This document shows, in pieces, positions 1-5,913 of a DNA stretch of 8,472 nucleotides. How positions within the stretch are numbered: position 1 is the stretch's first letter; each line of letters begins with the position of its first letter. Origin of the DNA: Candidatus Bathyarchaeota archaeon (GTDB lineage Archaea > Thermoproteota > Bathyarchaeia > TCS64). The stretch is taken from NCBI GenBank assembly GCA_030691555.1, contig JAUYEB010000088.1:1-8472 (forward strand). The letters are read 5' to 3'. The notes beneath the pieces were generated by a model that searched no databases, was not told the origin of the DNA, and saw nothing but the letters and a program-made list of their open reading frames with translations. Made by a program: the position numbers and the translations under genes.

Positions 1-1172
1 ATCTTCGTCATGACGCCGCCGAGGGTCTCGACGCCGAGGCGTAGGGGGGTGACGTCGAGGAGGACTATGTCGCTTATCTCGCCGGCGATGATGGCTCCCT
101 GGATGGCGGCGCCCATGGCGACGCACTCCATGGGGTCGAGGCCCCTCTCGGGCTTCTTGCCTATGACCTCCTCGACGAACTGCTGGACGAGGGGCATCTT
201 GGTCATGCCTCCGAAGAAGATGACCTTGTCTATCTTGTCCCTGGTGACCTTGGCGTCCTCGATGGTGCGGAGTATGGGGGCGCGTATGCGCTCGATTAGG
301 GGGCGGGCCAGCTGCTCAAGCTTGGCGCGCGTCATGGTTATGTGCATGTTCTTGGGTTGGCCGCCGCCCATGGCGATGTAGGGGAGGTCGATGTCCGTGC
401 TGAGCACGCCGCTGAGCTCTATCTTCGCCTTCTCGGCGCCCTCCTTGAGCCTCGCCATCGCCTTGAGGTCACTGCGCAGGTCGACTCCGTCGCTGCGCCT
501 GAACTCGTCGATGAGGTAGTCCATGATCGCCTTGTCGACGTCGGCTCCGCCGGTCTGGGTGTCCCCACTCGTGCTGAGGACCTCGAAGACGCCTCCTCCG
601 AAGTCCATGACGGTCGTGTCGTTCGTGCCTCCGCCGAAGCTGAAGACGAGTATCTTGAGCTCCTTGTCTGCCTTGTCTAGGCCGTAGGCGAGGGCAGCGG
701 CGGTGGGCTCGTTTACTATTCGTGTGACCTTGAGGCCGGCTATCTCGCCTGCGTCGATGGTGGCTTGGCGCTGGTTGTCGTTGAAGTGGGCTGGGACGGT
801 GATGACGGCCTTTGTGACCTTCTCGCCGAGGAAGGTCTCGGAGTCGCGGAGTATCTTCTGGAGGATGAAGGCGCTGATCTGCTGGGGTGTGTAGTCCTTG
901 CCGGTGAGGGTGATGGTCTTGCTCGTGCCCATGAGGCGCTTCGCCTCGCGGACGGTGCCCTCGGGGTTGGTGACGGCTTGGCGCCTCGCGGGCTCGCCGA
1001 CGAGTAGCTGCCCGTCCTTGGTGAATGCGACGACGCTGGGGAACATCTTCCCGGCGACCGTCGGCCCCTCGGCGCTCGGGATGACCACTGGTTTGCCGCC
1101 CATGACGACCGCTGCGGCGCTGTTAGTCGTGCCCAGGTCGATTCCTATGATCTTTTCGCGTTTCTCGGACAT
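1..1172 (-). CDS. dnaK: Hsp70 chaperone DnaK, N-terminal 390 residues (3' end outside window)
   Basis: ATP-driven cytosolic protein-folding chaperone working with GrpE and DnaJ. The visible part covers the whole nucleotide-binding domain, the interdomain linker (IVLLDVTP) and the first strands of the substrate-binding domain (LGVETLGGVMTK). Recognisable motifs are phosphate loop 1 IGIDLGTTNS (D12), K78 in EAKRLMG, NEPTAAALAYG with E155, phosphate loop 2 at 178-185, and FFGGMTKMPLVQ. The roughly 24-residue insertion typical of proteobacterial DnaK is absent, as is usual in archaeal and Gram-positive forms. Oddity: phosphate loop 2 reads SFGGGTND instead of the usual DLGGGTFD, so S178 stands at E. 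coli D194, although D12, K78, E155, T183 and D185 are all kept. The ATG lies 2 nt after the grpE stop, so translation is probably coupled. Identification is secure; the effect of S178 is unknown. Confidence 0.97.
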   Translation of the reverse strand, partial: MSEKREKIIGIDLGTTNSAAAVVMGGKPVVIPSAEGPTVAGKMFPSVVAFTKDGQLLVGEPARRQAVTNPEGTVREAKRLMGTSKTITLTGKDYTPQQISAFILQKILRDSETFLGEKVTKAVITVPAHFNDNQRQATIDAGEIAGLKVTRIVNEPTAAALAYGLDKADKELKILVFSFGGGTNDTTVMDFGGGVFEVLSTSGDTQTGGADVDKAIMDYLIDEFRRSDGVDLRSDLKAMARLKEGAEKAKIELSGVLSTDIDLPYIAMGGGQPKNMHITMTRAKLEQLARPLIERIRAPILRTIEDAKVTRDKIDKVIFFGGMTKMPLVQQFVEEVIGKKPERGLDPMECVAMGAAIQGAIIAGEISDIVLLDVTPLRLGVETLGGVMTK

Positions 1173-1174
1173 CG

Positions 1175-1687
1175 TTACTCATCCTTTGTTGTGCTCGGCG
1201 CCCTCGCGACCTTGACCATGGCTGCGCGGAGAACCTTGTCCTTGTAGGTGTAGCCGCCCCTTATCTCCTCTACTACGGTGCCTGGTGGGCAGTCGTCCTC
1301 GACCTCCAGGACGGCCTCGTGGCGGTAGGGGTCGAAGGGTTTGCCCTTGGCGTCTATGGGTTTGACGCCCTCGGCTTCGAGGAGTCTGAGGAGCTTGTCG
1401 TGTATCATGGCGGTGGCCTCGTTCTTCGTCGTGGCGGCCACCAGTGCGAGTTCGTCTGCGAGTGTGGCGAGCTGGGTGAGGATGCGGGCGTTGTTCCTGT
1501 CGTTTGCCTCCTCGATGCGTCTCTGTGTCTGCTTCTGGAGGTTGTCGAGGTCGGCCTTGGCGTACTTGAGCTGGGTGGTGGTGGCTTCGAGGGTCTTGCC
1601 CGTGTCTGTGAGTTGTTGTTCTAGTTCGGCGATGCGTTCCTCGGCCTTCTGCCGCTTTGGCTTGGGTTTCGGGGGCTCCGGGGTCAT
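1175..1687 (-). CDS. grpE: Nucleotide exchange factor GrpE
   Basis: Dimeric cochaperone that releases ADP from DnaK. The 170 residues follow GrpE architecture: a Pro/Lys-rich N-terminus (1-15), a long charged coiled-coil helix (about 16-65), a four-helix-bundle region (about 66-108), and the C-terminal beta domain. That domain carries the family signature GKPFDPYRHEAVLEVE (115-130) followed by PPGTVVEEIRGGYTYKDKVL and RAAMVKVA. The length is slightly short because the acidic N-terminal tail of bacterial GrpE is reduced. The ATG start is supported by a TATA-like box about 30 bp upstream and no Shine-Dalgarno motif, which suggests leaderless translation. The stop is 2 nt before dnaK, giving a grpE-dnaK operon. 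Confidence 0.96.
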   Translation of the reverse strand: MTPEPPKPKPKRQKAEERIAELEQQLTDTGKTLEATTTQLKYAKADLDNLQKQTQRRIEEANDRNNARILTQLATLADELALVAATTKNEATAMIHDKLLRLLEAEGVKPIDAKGKPFDPYRHEAVLEVEDDCPPGTVVEEIRGGYTYKDKVLRAAMVKVARAPSTTKDE

Positions 1688-1712
1688 GTCGTTAGGTGTG
1701 AATGAGGTTTGG

Positions 1713-1721
1713 CTTATTTTC
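1713..1721 (-). promoter_or_regulatory. grpE: TATA box of the grpE-dnaK operon
   Basis: On the minus strand the region reads AAAGAAAATAAGCC, with an A-rich stretch before AAAATAA. Its centre is about 30 bp before the grpE ATG, so the transcript would begin at or just before the start codon. No CIRCE-type inverted repeat was found nearby. Confidence 0.6.
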
Positions 1722-1740
1722 TTTGTGCTGTGTGTGCGTG

Positions 1741-1867
1741 TAGGGTAGGGGGGAGGGGGTATGTTCGTCGCCGCCGCGTTTCCGCTTGTTTTCGACTGTT
1801 TTCTGGTTTGGCGGGTTTTTCCGGGTTCTTTGGCGGCGGTGGGCGGCGGAGGTTTTCTCGCGTTGTG
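1741..1867. promoter_or_regulatory. Spacer upstream of grpE with a G-run tract and phased T-tracts
   Basis: Non-coding DNA between the amidohydrolase stop and the grpE promoter. On the plus strand it holds G-runs at 1743-1745, 1748-1753 and 1755-1759. Further out, T-tracts at about 1779-1781, 1789-1792, 1799-1802, 1807-1809, 1816-1820 and 1826-1831 recur mostly every 10-11 bp, the pattern of intrinsically curved DNA. It sits directly upstream of the heat-shock operon promoter. A regulatory role is inference; the tracts are directly visible. Confidence 0.4.
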
Positions 1868-2839
1868 TTAGAGTTTTAGGAGCTTGGCGGCGTTCCCGGT
1901 GAGGATGGCGTCCTCGGTGCCCTTGTCGAGTCTGAGGTTCTTGATCCGTTTGTGGGCCTCGGCGATGTCGCCTATCTGGTGGGGGTGGTCGCTGCCGAGG
2001 ACGATCTTCTCGGGGCCGAGGAAGGCGAGCGTGGAGCGGAAGACGTCGGCGTCGTAGATGAGGGAGTCGACCCAGACCCGCTTCAGGTACTCGGTGGGGG
2101 GCTTGCCGATGTTTGTCTTGCACTCGGGGTAGGCGTCGTAGCCGGTGTTTATCCTGCCCCTTAGGTAGGGGTAGATGCCGCCGAGGTGGCTGGCGACTAT
2201 CTTGAGCCTGGGCATCCTCTCGAATAGGCCGCTGAAGACCATGCGTAGGACGCTGAGGCTCGTGTCGTGGCCGAAGCCCATGATGGGGACGAGGCGGTAG
2301 TCTTCGAGGTACTTCGTGTTTATGGGGGATGTGGGGTGGATGAAGAGGGGGACGTCTAGCTTTACGGCCCTGTCGTAGACGGGCTGTAGGTCCAGGTCGA
2401 GGGGCTTGCCGGCGACGTTGGACATGAGTGTGCCGCCTCTGAGGCCGAGGTCCCTGACGCTGCGCTCCAGCTCGTCGGCTGATGCCGTGGGGTCTTGGAG
2501 GGGGAGGGCGGCGAGGGCGACGAACCTGCCGGGGTGCTTCTCGCAGATGTCGGAGAAGCCGTCGTTTGCGAGCCTCGCCAGCTTCAGGCCCTTCTTGGGG
2601 TTCTCGCGCTCGACGCTCGGGGTGGTGAGGGTGAGGACGTGTGTCTCTATGTCGTGTCTGTCCATGTCGGCGAGCCTGTCGGCGATGTCCACGTGGGAGC
2701 CGACGACGACGTTGTAGTCGCCCTCGTAGTGGATGAGGAGGCGGCCCTGCTCGTCCTTCTCGACCCTGGCGTATCCGCCGGGTTTGCCGAGTTCTTCCAT
2801 GTACGCCTTCGGGTAGAAGTGGCTGTGGAAGTCTATCAT
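1868..2839 (-). CDS. Metal-dependent amidohydrolase of the ACMSD (Amidohydro_2) family
   Basis: Predicted cytosolic TIM-barrel enzyme of 323 residues. Metal-ligand motifs appear in family order: D3-F-H5-S-H7 on strand 1, H168 in LFIHPTSP, H218 in IVASHLGG, and D284 in VLGSDHPH. This matches aminocarboxymuconate-semialdehyde decarboxylase and related decarboxylases or hydrolases acting on carboxylated aromatic or unsaturated substrates. Length and motif spacing are normal and no key residue is missing. The ATG at 2839 is near-leaderless behind a TATA box at 2870-2877. No kynurenine- or aromatic-degradation genes lie nearby, so the substrate cannot be assigned; a lactonase or other hydrolase is also possible. 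The fold and family are secure, the exact reaction is not. Confidence 0.9.
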   Translation of the reverse strand: MIDFHSHFYPKAYMEELGKPGGYARVEKDEQGRLLIHYEGDYNVVVGSHVDIADRLADMDRHDIETHVLTLTTPSVERENPKKGLKLARLANDGFSDICEKHPGRFVALAALPLQDPTASADELERSVRDLGLRGGTLMSNVAGKPLDLDLQPVYDRAVKLDVPLFIHPTSPINTKYLEDYRLVPIMGFGHDTSLSVLRMVFSGLFERMPRLKIVASHLGGIYPYLRGRINTGYDAYPECKTNIGKPPTEYLKRVWVDSLIYDADVFRSTLAFLGPEKIVLGSDHPHQIGDIAEAHKRIKNLRLDKGTEDAILTGNAAKLLKL

Positions 2840-2869
2840 ATCTTATCCGTACCCTTGTTTTACGTTCAG

Positions 2870-2877
2870 ATTATAAG
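2870..2877 (-). promoter_or_regulatory. TATA box of the amidohydrolase gene
   Basis: The minus strand reads CCTTATAAT, centred about 34 bp before the ATG at 2839. That spacing predicts a leader of only about 8 nt. Confidence 0.6.
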
Positions 2878-2883
2878 GACAGT

Positions 2884-2901
2884 GGGCAGGGTTGGCTGCC
2901 C
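2884..2901. repeat. Perfect inverted repeat between ybaK-like and amidohydrolase genes
   Basis: GGGCAG, a 6-base spacer, then CTGCCC. On the plus strand it is followed directly by TTTT and resembles a short intrinsic terminator. On the minus strand, where both neighbouring genes are read, no T-run follows, so it is not an obvious terminator for ybaK. It could equally be an operator for the amidohydrolase promoter next to it. Confidence 0.45.
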
Positions 2902-2909
2902 TTTTGGGG

Positions 2910-3365
2910 TTACTGGGCTACGTCGGCGACGGTGTGGGGGACGGCGCGCAGGAGGTCTGTTGTTGCCATCTCTATGCCGTGCAGGTGGTGGCCTGAGCCG
3001 AAGTTGACTCGGGGGAGCTTGGTGACGCGTCGGTCGATTGTGAGGGGGATGTGTAGGGTAAGGGGGCAGACGGCGCCGGGGTCGACTCCCGCTGAGGCGC
3101 GAACCTCTTCGGGGCTGGCGACTCTGAGCTTCTTCCCCGTGATCCTCTTGGCCTTGAGGAAGTCGACCCGGTCCGCGCCGACGAGCATGAAGGCGTAGCG
3201 GCCCCCCGAGTCGTCGCGCATGATGACCGTCTTGCACACCTCCTCGGCGGGGAAGTCGCCCCTGCTGTATCGGAGGACGTCGGCGACGGTCAGGGCGCGG
3301 TCCGTGAGCTCTATGAGGCGGTAGGGGATGCCCTTCTCGTGGAGGACCCGCTCGGCTTCGAGCAT
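2910..3365 (-). CDS. YbaK/ProX-type aminoacyl-tRNA deacylase domain protein
   Basis: Predicted trans-editing enzyme that hydrolyses mischarged tRNA, typically Cys- or Ala-tRNAPro, in the cytosol. With the start chosen here it has 151 residues, a normal length for a free-standing domain. Family features are an N-terminal helix MLEAERVLHEKGIPYRLIEL, the conserved Lys in EEVCKTVIMR (K45), LVGADRVDFLKAKR, an ITGKKLRVASPEEV segment, AGVDPGAVCPL, and the late Gly-rich motif FGSGHHLHGIEMATTDLLRA (122-141). A TTG at 3407 would add 14 residues, but that extension runs across the TATA-like box at 3388-3396, whose spacing instead fits a leaderless transcript starting at ATG 3365. The family is secure; which misacylated tRNA it edits is not determined. 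Confidence 0.88.
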   Translation of the reverse strand: MLEAERVLHEKGIPYRLIELTDRALTVADVLRYSRGDFPAEEVCKTVIMRDDSGGRYAFMLVGADRVDFLKAKRITGKKLRVASPEEVRASAGVDPGAVCPLTLHIPLTIDRRVTKLPRVNFGSGHHLHGIEMATTDLLRAVPHTVADVAQ

Positions 3366-3387
3366 CGTTCTGATACAGTGCCAACGG

Positions 3388-3396
3388 GTTAAATAA
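3388..3396 (-). promoter_or_regulatory. TATA box of the ybaK-like gene
   Basis: The minus strand reads CTTATTTAACC, centred about 27 bp upstream of ATG 3365. This is the classic distance for leaderless archaeal transcription and decides the start codon. Confidence 0.65.
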
Positions 3397-3428
3397 GCGA
3401 CGCCCAACTTGCGCTACCACAGATAACA

Positions 3429-3440
3429 GAAAAAATATTC
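3429..3440 (-). terminator. T-run terminator after the small membrane protein gene
   Basis: The minus strand reads GAATATTTTTTCT about 45-55 nt after the stop at 3486, with further AT-rich sequence between. Archaeal termination commonly occurs at such oligo-T runs without a hairpin. It also separates this gene from the ybaK promoter. Confidence 0.5.
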
Positions 3441-3485
3441 GCTGAATACCTAGCTGGGGGGTCACTTAATTTTTAATTATGAAAC

Positions 3486-3842
3486 CTATACCCGTGAATA
3501 ATACCTGTATCTAATGTAAAAAAGAAGACCGATAATCAACGTGGCTACGCTAAAGTATTGCGCAGGGTTTACCCAAAGGGGAAGATTTTGGACCTCTGTT
3601 GTTTCCGTGTGTCCTCCCCCCGAGGGGCCGTCCCAAAAAATGGAAGTGGTGATCGTATGGGTAAATATCACGTATTGGGCGAGAACAGCTCCGAAAACGC
3701 CTACTATAATTAGCCCCCTATACAGGCGACTGTCCATAGACCAACTCACTGGAGCCACGTCATGAATGATGTTCTGCTCGACTTGGAAAAGAGTTACTAT
3801 TTGTAAAAAATTATGATCGAGGAACCCTCCGATGGAGGCCAC
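3486..3842 (-). CDS. Small two-helix membrane protein, unknown function, AT-rich
   Basis: Not recognised. With the GTG start it has 118 residues. Two hydrophobic helices are clear: about 43-62 (GLIIVGVFGAVLAQYVIF) and about 95-111 (AQYFSVATLIIGLLFYI), joined by a roughly 30-residue polar loop containing GPSGGGHTETTE. Basic residues before helix 1 (R39, R43) and after helix 2 (R111, R113, R117) predict both termini in the cytoplasm and the loop outside. Base composition is strikingly AT-richer than every neighbour, with TTT, TTA, AAT and ATT codons, which suggests different ancestry. The GTG start is 12 nt after the stop of the 273-residue gene, allowing an operon. M36 (ATG at 3737) is an alternative start giving 83 residues, because the first 35 codons are very AT-rich and contain a promoter-like stretch. 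Whether it is coding is fairly well supported by the helices; the start is uncertain. Confidence 0.6.
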   Translation of the reverse strand: MASIGGFLDHNFLQIVTLFQVEQNIIHDVAPVSWSMDSRLYRGLIIVGVFGAVLAQYVIFTHTITTSIFWDGPSGGGHTETTEVQNLPLWVNPAQYFSVATLIIGLLFYIRYRYYSRV

Positions 3843-3854
3843 GGTTCTGCGGGG

Positions 3855-4676
3855 TTATGCCCGTTTTCGTATTTCCCATAGCTCTACTACGAGGTCTGCC
3901 GGGAGGCCGGTGGGGTCGAAGTCGCGGGTCTCTGAGGCGGTGCAGCCGGCGCGGTCGAAGAGTTCCTCGATGGTCCTGCTGGAGTGGTGCTGGGCCTCGC
4001 CGATGGTCTGGTAGAGGTAGACGGCGGAGGGCACGATGGCGGGGTAGCCCATCTCGTACAGGGCGTAGGCGGAGCCGCCCCCGTTGAGTATGGCGGGGAA
4101 GTCCCGCGCCTTCTGCCTGATCCTGCGCCCCACGTGGGTGATGTCCACGTCGAGGCGGAAGGCGAAGTGGGTGCGCAGGTAGCCCTCCCGCTGGAGAAAG
4201 GCACCAACATCATCTATGGCGCGCCTTAGCCTGCGGTGGTCTTCCTCAGATTCGAGCCTCGTGGGAATGTCCAGCTTCAGGTGCGCGGCCATGCTTGAGA
4301 AGAACCTCTTGCCCACCCGCCTCGTGAACTGGCGGCGCTCCGCCGCGAGGGCGTCCGGGTCCTTGATGCGGCGAGCGAGCTCCTCGTAGGCCGACCTGAA
4401 GAAGGCGTAGCTGAGGGCGTCGAACTCCCCCGACTTCACCGTAGCCTTGTGCCCCACGAAGTCACCGACTAGGTTGGGCCTCGCCTGGCGCCCGTAGACG
4501 ACGCGTATGTAGTGCTCGGCGTAGCGGGCGACTTCCGAGGCGTCGTCCCGTAGCGTCGCCCAGTTGACGTGGATGGCGTCCGCCATGAAGCCGAGGAAGT
4601 GCTCCCCCATGGGCCACCAGTCCGCGTAGTCGGGGTAGGGCCTCGCGGCGACGATCTCTTCGAGGGTGGGTCTCAT
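3855..4676 (-). CDS. Hypothetical soluble protein, 273 residues
   Basis: Not recognised. The protein looks soluble, with no signal peptide or membrane helix, and is rich in predicted alpha-helix and in Arg/Glu. Points of possible functional value: an aromatic N-terminal segment (RPYPDYADWWPMGEHFLGF, 12-30); FRLDVDITHVGRRIRQKARD (173-192), whose Asp/His residues could bind metal; a Gly-rich turn ILNGGGSAYALYEMGYPAIV (197-215); and a late QHHSSRTIEELFDRAG motif (229-244) followed by DFDPTGLPADLVVELWEI. There is a single Cys (C245). GC content and codon use match the GC-rich genome, unlike the membrane gene that follows 12 nt after its stop. The ATG start has a weak TATA box about 32 bp upstream. 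An enzyme role is possible but not demonstrated by any family motif I know. Confidence 0.8.
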   Translation of the reverse strand: MRPTLEEIVAARPYPDYADWWPMGEHFLGFMADAIHVNWATLRDDASEVARYAEHYIRVVYGRQARPNLVGDFVGHKATVKSGEFDALSYAFFRSAYEELARRIKDPDALAAERRQFTRRVGKRFFSSMAAHLKLDIPTRLESEEDHRRLRRAIDDVGAFLQREGYLRTHFAFRLDVDITHVGRRIRQKARDFPAILNGGGSAYALYEMGYPAIVPSAVYLYQTIGEAQHHSSRTIEELFDRAGCTASETRDFDPTGLPADLVVELWEIRKRA

Positions 4677-4703
4677 CGCAGTTCTTTAGTGCTTGGCATC
4701 ACC

Positions 4704-4713
4704 GGGTAAAGCA
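4704..4713 (-). promoter_or_regulatory. Weak TATA box of the 273-residue gene
   Basis: The minus strand reads TGCTTTACCC, preceded by an AAAAA run, and is centred about 32 bp before ATG 4676. It is a poorer match than the other promoters in the window. Confidence 0.4.
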
Positions 4714-4745
4714 TTTTTGCACAGCCACGGGCCCCACCGAGACGA

Positions 4746-5453
4746 TTACAAGATGAACGTCTTAAGGCCCCAGAGCACCATCAGGTGCAGGGGATAATAC
4801 GCGTAGAAGAAGTACTTCCTGAAAAGGGAGTTGCGCGCCCGCCCCCCGACCCCGTTGAACGGGTACCTCCCCGCGTCGTGCAGGAGAATAAACGGCAGGG
4901 CGAGCATAGCATATGGCTGATACCAGGACTCGGTCACAAGCAACAACAGGTTGATCAACACGAACAGGCCCGCCCCCGTCACCCTGTTCCTCCTAAGAAG
5001 GTAGAAGAACAGCACAGTGGCGACGCCGTATGCCCCGTAGTCGACGGGGACGACGACCGAGGCGACCAGGGGGACGACGAAGGCGACGCTGCCCCTCTCG
5101 ATGAGGTGGATCATGATCAGGCCCAGGGCGAGCGTGAAGAAGATGTCCAGCTTCCCCCACGGCTCCACGCCGTTGACGAGGGAGAATGGTATCTGGGACA
5201 CCGCCGCGAAGATGAGGAGCCTGCTGAGGTAGCCCCTCATGTTCCCCGTGCTCTCCATCCCCAGCACGAGGAGGTAGGCGAAGAGGGGGAACGCTACCCT
5301 GCCGACTATCCGGTAGGCGGCGACCTCGGGGTAGAGCACCACGCCGACGTGGTCGGCCGTCATGGTGACTATCGCCACCCACTTGAGGAGCTCCCTCCCC
5401 AGATCGTAGCCACTCGCGTCGGGGGTACCCAAAGCGTCTCCCACGGTTCCCAT
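4746..5453 (-). CDS. TraX-family polytopic membrane protein
   Basis: Integral membrane protein of 235 residues with about seven or eight hydrophobic segments. TraX-family (PF05857) hallmarks are present: LLKWVAIVTMTADHVGVVLYP near the N-terminus (22-42), YRIVGRVAFPLFAYLLVLGM (47-66), an IPFSL turn, KLDIFFTLALGLIMIHLIE (101-119), SWYQPYAMLALPFILL (176-191), and the terminal YYPLHLMVLWGL (219-230). F-plasmid TraX N-acetylates pilin, but chromosomal archaeal and Firmicute members have no established role and may be acyltransferases of another substrate. No pilus or conjugation genes are nearby. ATG 5453 is used; GTG at 5444 is an alternative, since the TATA box at 5472-5480 is slightly close to the ATG. 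Confidence 0.88.
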   Translation of the reverse strand: MGTVGDALGTPDASGYDLGRELLKWVAIVTMTADHVGVVLYPEVAAYRIVGRVAFPLFAYLLVLGMESTGNMRGYLSRLLIFAAVSQIPFSLVNGVEPWGKLDIFFTLALGLIMIHLIERGSVAFVVPLVASVVVPVDYGAYGVATVLFFYLLRRNRVTGAGLFVLINLLLLVTESWYQPYAMLALPFILLHDAGRYPFNGVGGRARNSLFRKYFFYAYYPLHLMVLWGLKTFIL

Positions 5454-5471
5454 TAGTCTACCCGGACACCC

Positions 5472-5480
5472 GATAAAGGA
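5472..5480 (-). promoter_or_regulatory. TATA box of the traX-like gene
   Basis: The minus strand reads CCTTTATCG, with GTAAAAG just upstream as a possible BRE. It is centred about 22 bp before the ATG, implying a leaderless transcript or a start a few codons in. Confidence 0.5.
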
Positions 5481-5506
5481 CTTTTACCAAACGTCAGGCG
5501 AGGGTC

Positions 5507-5902
5507 TCACCACGCCTCGATCCTCAGCTCGGGTACCCTAGCGAAGTGTCTCGTGTTCCGCGTGGTGATCGGTTGGCCGTGTCTCAGCGCTATGCCGGCT
5601 ACGAGTGTGTCGCCGGTTCCTATCTGGTGTCCTTCGGCGAGGAGCTTCGAGGCGATCCTGCCCGTGTAGAATGAGGCTTCGAGGTCGAAGTCCAGTATGC
5701 TGAGGTCTCCGAGGAGGCTGGCGATCTCGCGGAGGTTTGCCTCGCGTCGCTCCGATCGCCATCCGCCGAGGAAGAGCTCGTGGGCGTTGACGGGGGTCGT
5801 GTAGGCGGTTTCGCCCCTTGATTCGAGTCGCCTGATGTAAGCGGTGGCCTGTGGGTCCCCGCGCAGCAGGGAGACGAGTATGTCGGTGTCGAGGCAGACC
5901 AC
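5507..5902 (-). CDS. vapC: PIN-domain ribonuclease toxin VapC
   Basis: Toxin of a type II toxin-antitoxin pair: a Mg-dependent endoribonuclease with RNA targets, usually tRNA or rRNA, held inactive by VapB. It has 131 residues, a typical length. PIN active-site acids are seen as D5 (LDTDILV), E42 (NAHELFLGG) and D98 (GTGDTLVAGIAL). The fourth position in TRNTRHF is N116 rather than Asp, which is common in VapC4-like members, so the protein is expected to be active. The GTG start has a GGTGA ribosome-binding motif overlapping the vapB stop. The gene order antitoxin then toxin, with a 6-nt gap, is standard. Confidence 0.93.
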   Translation of the reverse strand: MVCLDTDILVSLLRGDPQATAYIRRLESRGETAYTTPVNAHELFLGGWRSERREANLREIASLLGDLSILDFDLEASFYTGRIASKLLAEGHQIGTGDTLVAGIALRHGQPITTRNTRHFARVPELRIEAW

Positions 5903-5908
5903 GGCGGG

Positions 5909-5913
5909 TCACC
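5909..5913 (-). promoter_or_regulatory. vapC: Ribosome-binding site of vapC
   Basis: GGTGA complements the archaeal 16S 3' end and overlaps the vapB TGA stop, ending 6 nt before the vapC GTG. It supports this non-ATG start and implies coupled translation. Confidence 0.55.

Noticed and set aside
1692..2123. Minus-strand ORF overlapping the end of the amidohydrolase in another frame
   Set aside because: The Arg/Pro/His-rich product is the out-of-frame reading of the real gene plus non-coding spacer.
2866..3465. Minus-strand ORF of 199 codons covering the ybaK-like gene in another frame
   Set aside because: The product is Arg/Pro-rich and featureless, while the other frame carries a full YbaK domain.
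3471..3480. AT-rich palindromic stretch just after the membrane gene stop
   Set aside because: Low-complexity A/T sequence; no flanking repeat or target duplication that would mark an insertion or attachment site.
4785..5456. Long plus-strand ORF of 223 codons opposite the traX-like gene
   Set aside because: It mirrors a gene with clear TraX motifs, has charged low-complexity composition typical of antisense frames in GC-rich DNA, and has no promoter.
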